This document shows positions 34,697 through 64,000 of a DNA stretch of 64,000 bases, piece after piece. The translations under genes and the position numbers were made by a program. A model generated the notes under the pieces. The model did not search any database. It was not told the origin of the DNA and saw only the letters and a program-made list of their open reading frames with translations. The stretch comes from Gadus chalcogrammus (taxonomy: Eukaryota; Chordata; Actinopteri; Gadiformes; Gadidae), in contig NC_079419.1 of NCBI RefSeq assembly GCF_026213295.1, positions 12,450,001 to 12,514,000 of the forward strand, written 5' to 3'. The stretch's first letter is position 1; each line of letters begins with the position of its first letter.

Positions 34697-36179
34697 AATT
34701 TCTCTGTCTCGCTTTTTGCTGTCCCTCTCTCTCTTTCTCTGTCTCTGTACAAGTGTGGAAAGCCTGTGTGACCTCGTAGTGCCAGATCACCTGGAGACAA
34801 GAGTCTCTGTCTTCCATCAAACGATCATCCTCCAATGAAAGCACCGTTACTGATCATGAAGTGTCCTCGTGTACTGATCATCACTGGTCTGGTCTTTGAC
34901 CATCAGGGGGTCAAGTGTTAGTTGAAATAAAATAAAAACAACTTGGACATCCCCATACCTCTCACTAATGCATTCTGTGAAAAGGAAAAGTTCACTCCAT
35001 TAGAGAGTAATTGCAAAAACTGTGAAAATGACACTTCAGTCGGTCAACATATTCGTTAGCTTGCCAAAAAGTGGAACTATAGTATAACAATAAATCTGTT
35101 GATGCCAGCTATGAATATTTCTGCCTGTCTAAGCGCACAATCGCTTTTGCCAAGTGACCCAAGCCCAATTAATATTTCGCCCTTCATTCATAGACCCGAT
35201 GTTACCTTAGCTAACCCAGGATTTTTCGCGTAACATCTTTGTTGTTTGCACATGTAGAAATAGATTGTGGGTTCAGCATAAGCTTAAAACTGATTTTTTT
35301 GTGTTGAGTTGTGTTGAGGTAGGTTAGAGAAATTAAAGACATTCATCTTTTTTTTTTTTTGCTTTATTCTTTTAAACGTTCATGCCAGTAAAGATTTCAC
35401 ACGTCTGTCATTATGTGTTGATGGAAATACTAAATCGTTTCTGTGAAAAGTTAAACAGGTTTCGGTTGTGTGAGAGTCTGTCTAGTGTTACTTGACATCA
35501 TGGGAGAACCATATGAAAATGATTAATAGACGGTAAATAAATTATAAAACAACAAAAAACACAAAGTCATTTGTTACACGAAGCCTTAAACCGTGTTTAG
35601 TTCATGGGCTGTGGTTGAAGCACTTTATAATGCATTAAGGTTAGACCTTTGAGGTCGTTATCGAAAAGTGAGTTCACCTAAATTGACTTGGATGAAGGTT
35701 GTAGCCTCATTGGGAGACCATCTAAGCCATGTTAGCACTGGAGAAACCGTCAAAAATGGAACAGCCATCTATCTTTGGCAATTTCTTTCAATAGCCTTCA
35801 TATTAATTGGAATGATGCAATTTTCGAAGTGCAGGCTGAATCTGTGACTTAAAAAATAGCATTTTTGAAAGTGCAAACGTCAACATTTTTACAACAATAA
35901 TAACAATGATAATAATATTAATAACAATATGAATAATAAATGTTTGCTCTGGGTGTTTGGCTCCAATACCTGATCACACATAATTCTGTCAAGTATCTCT
36001 TACCAACAGAGATTATATACACTTTTAACCTTCCAAAACACTATGTATCAAAAAGGACCCCTTGAAACGCACCGTAAACGCATTATGTACAAAAAACGAT
36101 AACAATTAGCCAAACACAACAAAAGATTGACATTAGATTCACACTTGTGTTGCATAGAATTCTCCAGTCTTTCATGCAT

Positions 36180-36300
36180 TCCAAATGCAGCGCAGAAATT
36201 CCCATTGCATGGGAACTATGTTGCATGGGAACGGCATCGCATGGGAATGGCATCGCTTTGAAATGGCATCGCATGGGAATGTCATTGCATGTGAATGACC
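36180..36300. repeat. Short-period tandem repeat (CATGGGAATG-type)
   Basis: About seven degenerate units of roughly 15-17 bp containing GCATGGGAA/TGGCATCGC (for example 36203-36290). It lies downstream of the candidate inhba poly(A) signal. Confidence 0.7.
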
Positions 36301-36336
36301 ACACGTTCATTCATAACTAAACAAAAATAGATATTT

Positions 36337-36342
36337 TTATTT
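36337..36342 (-). terminator. inhba: Candidate poly(A) signal of inhba
   Basis: AATAAA on the minus strand about 360 nt past the inhba stop. If used, the 3'UTR would consist largely of an antisense SINE. Confidence 0.4.
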
Positions 36343-36489
36343 ATCAATGAGGACCGAGCTGTTCTGGCAGGCGCTTCAGGCTCGAGTCCTTGCACAGGCC
36401 GTCCGTAAGCAGAAGAGCAACACTTCTATTTATGCGTGGGAATGACGGTATTGTCCACTGTCCATGCTTATCTAAAAGTTTTAAAGGAA

Positions 36490-36696
36490 ACTGGGAAGGA
36501 TAGTGATGTTGCTAGGGTGTTCAACTCTGGGCCGAAACAACTCCCGCACTCTGTTCGATCCCCAATGTCCACGGACCCTTAAGCATCCTCGAGCCATCCT
36601 GACCTACCTCCAACCTCATCCCTCGTGAAATCTGTTAAGTCATGAAGCATGTGAGTCGCCTTGGACAAAAGCGTCCGCCTGAAGTGACTAAACAGT
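36490..36696 (+). mobile_element. SINE in the inhba 3'UTR (antisense to the gene)
   Basis: The tRNA-like head has CTCTGTTCGATCCCCAATGT, the body has CCTCCAACCTCATCC, and the tail GCCTTGGACAAAAGCGTCCG runs to within about 8 nt of the inhba stop codon at 36704. Same family as the copies at 2140 and 28085. Confidence 0.65.
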
Positions 36697-36703
36697 GGAA
36701 CTC

Positions 36704-41875
<5,172 letters not shown>

Positions 41876-41898
41876 GATGGCAAAGAAAGCAAAATGCA

Positions 41899-42530
41899 AA
41901 ATGCCAAAGAAAAAGAAGGGAATACCGATAAAATGTGCAAGAGAAAGTCAAGAGAAGAAAGAAGTTCTTGTCCGTTTGAGGTTTCTGGAGGAACAAAATA
42001 CGGAAATCCCTTCTCAAGTCTTCAGCCGAGGCTCTGGGATTGGGCTCGGGTCCTTCTGGAGACACCGAAGTGTTGGAGAAGAAGAAGAAGCTGTCCCTTT
42101 GAGGCTGTACTCCAGTATGGGAACCAGCCCTGGAGGATCAGAAGGTAGCAACAGAGAGGCTGGAGATGACAGGAAGCTGAAGAACAGAAGGTGTCCTGGT
42201 CGGGCTCCTCTCTCGTTCTCCGGTTTAGACACAAAACACATAAGCGTGCATGCACACAAACACACGCATACAGAAACACACACACACTCAGAGATAGATC
42301 CGTCTGGAGTTCTGCTGGTGTGCGCTCTCTCCGGCTGAGTTGAATGGCTTTGTACTAGTGGGCAGGGTCACAGAACTCTCTCTCTCTCTCTCACTATCTC
42401 TCTCCTGCTTTTCTTTGGTAATTATACCTCTTTCTCTCTTTCCCTCCTGTATTCTCTGCCTCTCTCTAGTGCCGGGAGAATCGTGGACGTAATTACAACA
42501 CCCGTCTCTTTTTAAAGCATCCTCTCTCGC
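41899..42530 (-). promoter_or_regulatory. inhba: inhba 5'UTR and putative promoter
   Basis: Upstream of the start on the minus strand. GCTTTAAAAAGAG (minus strand near 42520-42508) is a TATA-like element, followed by TAATTACGTCCACG, which contains an ACGTC core reminiscent of a CRE half-site. A 5'UTR of about 550-600 nt would follow. Prediction only. Confidence 0.25.
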
Positions 42531-43130
<600 letters not shown>

Positions 43131-43344
43131 ACGCTGGTCAGGGCATGTTGCGTCGTGGCCGTCCTTCCTCTGTGTGAAGTCCTGCTGATGACTCAGCGCT
43201 AGCTCATCGCCTGCTCGGAATTACGGTGGTTTTATTTCCCACAAAAAAAGAAAAAAAACCGAGTTTAGTGGTCCTTTAGCAGGAACCGTCTGTTTTTGTC
43301 ATTTAGTTGCTAGACACTTTAATTTAAAATTTATCTTTTAGTTA

Positions 43345-43480
43345 AAAACATGCCCTGAAGGGATTAGGTATGGGGATGACTACAGGGAGACTGTGGACAT
43401 TAGGGATCGAACCCGTAACCTTTTAGGGTGGGAGTCAAACACTGTAGCCACTAGACCATCATAGAGATATAAAGGGAGAT
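43345..43480 (-). mobile_element. tRNA-derived SINE
   Basis: On the minus strand: GGTCTAGTGGCTACAGTGTT (A-box side), GGTTACGGGTTCGATCCCTA (B box), then ATGTCCACAGTCTCCCTGTA. Same family as the copies at 2140 and 28085, and better preserved in the head. Confidence 0.65.
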
Positions 43481-44214
43481 CGGGGTAGTGAAAAAGCACT
43501 GGGGTGTTTCATTCTTTAGTTCTCTCTTCCTCTTATTCCCTCCCTTTTTCTCTCTCTTCCCTCTCCCTCCCCTTCCTCCCCCCCTATCACCTCACTTCTT
43601 CCTCTGACCTCTCGCTCTTCTTACTCATGTAACCCCCTTCCTCCACGGTCTCTCTCTCCTTTCCCTCTCGTTGACTCTCCCTCCTCTTCCCCTCCGCCGT
43701 CTCTCTCTCCTTTCCCTCTCGTTGACTCTCCCTCCTCTTCCCCTCCGCCGTCTCTCTTTCCTTCCCTTCCTCCCGTGCCCTCTCCCTCACCTCTCTCGTC
43801 TTTTGTGTGTCTGTGGGTCTGTGTTGGCCCCCAGTGTGTGTAACATGAACACACTGTCTATTATGATGGGCTGCCCCGGAGCCATCCGATCCGCATAGTG
43901 TTCAACCCACCAAAGACGGCTCCACCTGTGGCACACAGCTCCATGACGTGCGGCCGGGGACCAGCCCACGCTCTGGCCCAACGCTCGGGTGGAACAGGGC
44001 TTCCAGAAGGCTTTTCGTGCCGGGACCCCCTCCCCCTGTGGAGGTTCTCCAGGGCCCAGGGCCCGGCGGATATCTGTCTATGCATTGTCATTCCCATGTC
44101 GGAAAAGTGACAATGAATCTCGATGTTCCTTTTTCATCACTTCAGTTGTTCTCTTTTCTTCTTCTATCGCCCTGTCTTCAAAACATAGGCTACGCGCTCC
44201 TCAATGACATGTAT

Positions 44215-44775
44215 CTGTAGTGTCTTACCCCTACCAGCTCCTTAAAGAACTATATCTTTACTGTCTAACCCATACCTGTGCCTTAATGAACTGTATCTGT
44301 ACTGTCCAACCCTGACCTGCTCCTTAATGACCTGTCTCTGTACTTTCTAATCCCTACCTCCTGAACGACCTGTTTCTGAACCATCGGACCCCTACCTGCT
44401 CCATAAGGACCTGTATCTGTATTGTCTAACCCCCACCTGCTCCTTAAAGAACTGTCTCTGTACTGTCCAACCCTGACCTGCTCCTTAATGACCTGTATCT
44501 GTGTTGTCTAACCCCTACCTGCTCCTTAAAGAACTGTCTCTGTACTGTCCAACCCTGACCTGCTCCTTAATGACCTGTATCTGTGTTCTCTAACCCCTAC
44601 CTGCTCCTTAAAGAACTGTCTCTGTACTGTCCAACCCTGACCTGCTCCTTAAAGAACTATCTCTGTACTGTCCAACCCTGACCTGCTCCTTAATGACCTG
44701 TATCTGTATTGTCCAACCCCTACCTGCTCCTTAAAGAACTATCTCTGTACTGGCTAACCCCCTAAATAATGACCT
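44215..44775 (+). repeat. 41-bp minisatellite derived from a SINE tail (plus orientation)
   Basis: About 13 units of CTAACCCCTACCTGCTCCTT + AAAGAACTGTCTCTGTACTG, alternating with CAACCCTGACCTGCTCCTTA variants in a partly dimeric pattern. The unit equals the SINE segment at about 2248-2290 (CCTAACCCCTACCAGCTCCT, then TAGTGAACTATATCTGA). Confidence 0.85.
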
Positions 44776-46080
44776 GTATTTGTATTCACTATGTGTTTTC
44801 TTTTCTTTAACAAAGTTACACGTTTCATGTAACATAAACGTATGCACTACAGACTTATTTTCCGCTGGACTCTGCAACTGACTTAAGTCAAACCATTTGT
44901 AAAATATAAACACTTCTGGTGTTTAGGCCTAATTTAACCTGATACATCCTGGCACTAAAATCACGTTGAGGTGCTGTTAAAGGACATTTCTGTATGCACT
45001 CTGAAGCGTATTTGTAATTTGTTACAGCTTACGTAGAAGGTGCTAATGACTTTATAACAACAACATGAAACATAATTCAATCCAGGTTGAACCACAATAT
45101 GTAAGCTTTTATAGGCTTATCAGTTGTCCGTCAGAATGAACGAACGTCTGCTAAATACGTCCTAGTCCCAGTCACTTTTGGTTTAGTTGACCTGATGACA
45201 TGAAGGATGTGGGTTCAGAAAGTTTCAAGTCCATGTGCGCGTCATCGTCAGAAGGGTGATGAACACAGGACGTACCAACAGCACCAAAATGAACCCATGT
45301 GGGATTTAAAAATGCCCACATGATCCATATGAAGAGGACGACAACGATTATTCATCGTTGGGGCTCTGTGATGCATCAGCAGTTCCCACTCGCCACGTAC
45401 AGAAATGATGACAGCCTTAACAGGAGCAAATGCATAGCTGCTACGTGCACTTGTGGTGCTCACGTCACACGCGCTATAGGGGGCTGCAGCACGACCAAAA
45501 CTCGGGGTTCTGACGCCCTCTAGGGGTCTGTTAACCACACAGCAGCAAGTTCATGCCTATTTATAAAAACATGTATTTCATTAACATTAAGAAACACCAT
45601 GCTCCACAACGGAACCCAGAAAATTGTCAAAGAGTCTTGGTCCGTCTATTAATGATGTACTAATTCAATGCATTAAAACAATTGTAATACTCTTAATATA
45701 CTACTGTTTATAGCGTATCCTGCTCCAATATTGCCCACGCTTATTTAAAGTCGTTAATTTGTTCTATAATGAAAACAGAGAGTAGTTTATTAACAATTAT
45801 GAGATACCCTTGGTATTGGTCTAAACTATCAGACTTTCTTTTACAACTTTATTTTCTGGAATCACTGAACATATCCGGTGGCTAGTTCGAATTAACGTGT
45901 TGGTTTTACCTGGTTGACAACACTAAAATTAAGATGAAGAAGAATTTCATATAAATTAAGATGACAATTCTAAGGAATTCAACTTAACATAATACACTAT
46001 ATCAACGCTAGACAACGACGGTTATAAATCATGGTATACAAAAAACGGACACCCAGATCTATCTAGAAATGAAAATAAGA

Positions 46081-46243
46081 TGGGTGCATGGCGGACGGTG
46101 GCAGCAGCAGTGAAGCGTGACGGCAGCGCGGGGCCTGTGGCTTTAAGAAGCCCTCCTCCCCCTCCCCCCTCGGAGCTGTCATCGGCTCTCTGCTCTTAAA
46201 CCGTGCTGCTGAAACCGTTTATCCCTGTTCAGGACTAGCAGCC
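46081..46243 (+). promoter_or_regulatory. amph: amph promoter / 5'UTR region
   Basis: The base composition changes abruptly from AT-rich to GC-rich about 160 nt before the amph ATG, with GGCGGACGGTGGCAGCAGCA, a C-rich block (CCTCCTCCCCCTCCCCCCTC) and no TATA at a usual distance. Probably a short CpG-type promoter. Confidence 0.4.
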
Positions 46244-63603
<17,360 letters not shown>

Positions 63604-63805
63604 GTGAGTGGGATGAGTTGTCAATTCTGTTCACCTGCTCCTCCCCGCTGATGCCCTGTCACCCATGCTGTCATGTTAACGTTCATCGCCGTGACGATCA
63701 GCTTTATTTAAACTTTCACGTCATCAGCTTGATTTCCGTCATCAAACTCATCGCCGTCATTTCCATCATCCCCATCATCTTTGCAGTCATATTGTTCCTG
63801 ATCTC

Positions 63806-63818
63806 CCTCATCATCATC

Positions 63819-63851
<33 letters not shown>

Positions 63852-63872
63852 TTCATCATCATCATCACCATC
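63806..63872. repeat. (ATC)n trinucleotide repeat
   Basis: About 20 ATC units with TTC interruptions, in the amph intron at the right edge of the window. Confidence 0.9.
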
Positions 63873-64000
63873 ATAGCTATAAACCTTCCTTATCATTAAT
63901 CCATGGTTTTCTTTTGTGTAAGGAATGTAAGATGTCCAAGTTTTGCTGCTCATAATCATCATCCATTTTATTGGATACTGTTCAAGCTAAATCCTACTTG

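Larger units (their letters stand above)
27226..36480. other. Gene-poor mplkip-inhba interval
   Basis: No exon recognised over about 9.2 kb. Contents: a SINE at 28085-28240; CCACCA repeats at 28665-28700; unique AT-rich sequence with many TAATTA/ATTAAT cores at 29230-30250 (candidate conserved non-coding DNA); CT-rich sequence at 30650-31090; a G-depleted tract at 31430-31600; a minisatellite at 32870-33430; a SINE at 34126-34268; poly-C at 34674-34696; and AT-rich unique sequence at 34850-36150. SUGCT lies in this interval in human; no exon of it was noticed. Confidence 0.5.
43131..46080. other. inhba-amph intergenic region
   Basis: No coding sequence supported. Contains a SINE (43345-43480), a CT-rich tandem region (43500-43800, a 60-bp unit with TTTCCCTCTCGTTGACTCTC repeated), a minisatellite at 44215-44770 and then AT-rich unique sequence to about 46080. 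Confidence 0.5.

Overview
This is vertebrate nuclear DNA, most probably from a teleost fish. The genes are split by GT-AG introns, there is a heavy load of CA/CT microsatellites and tRNA-derived SINEs, and the proteins read as fish-like orthologues of vertebrate genes. The very dense dinucleotide repeats recall gadiform genomes, but that is only a guess. No prokaryotic genes, CRISPR arrays or viral genes were recognised.

Layout. (1) 135-5494 (+): dhrs1, a complete 8-exon short-chain dehydrogenase, 309 aa. (2) 7953-10388 (+): homez, an 811-aa multi-homeodomain protein on one coding exon with a 5'UTR intron. (3) 14398-15974 (-): rnf212b, a RING-finger protein of the meiotic crossover family; a 9-exon model of 198 aa can be closed. 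(4) About 17425-18105 (+): decayed or unidentified F-box-like exons. (5) 20429-24876 (+): a rala-type Ral GTPase in 4 coding exons, whose predicted C-terminus lacks a terminal CaaX box. (6) 26308-27019 (-): mplkip, 2 exons, 182 aa. (7) 36704-41875 (-): inhba (activin beta-A), 2 coding exons. (8) 46244 to beyond the right end (+): amph (amphiphysin), followed for about 1,140 codons; its 3' end with the SH3 domain lies outside the window.

The window joins two human neighbourhoods as I remember them: dhrs1, homez and rnf212b (14q11-q12) and rala, mplkip, inhba and amph (7p14). The order and strands of rala(+), mplkip(-) and inhba(-) match the human order. No trace of cdk13 (expected between rala and mplkip) or sugct (expected between mplkip and inhba) was seen, which would fit reciprocal loss after the teleost genome duplication.

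The gene-poor stretches (10.4-14.4, 24.9-26.3, 27.0-36.7 and 41.9-46.2 kb) and the introns hold SINEs, terminal-inverted-repeat elements, minisatellites and microsatellites, with a few unique AT-rich islands that may be conserved non-coding DNA. The most interesting points are: a 24-nt in-frame cassette microexon in amph coding a basic patch where BIN1 has its phosphoinositide-binding exon; a 1.77-kb amph exon packed with DPF motifs; the Ral protein without a CaaX end; an rnf212b splice donor formed at the edge of a TG microsatellite; and SINE-tail minisatellites flanking inhba in opposite orientations.
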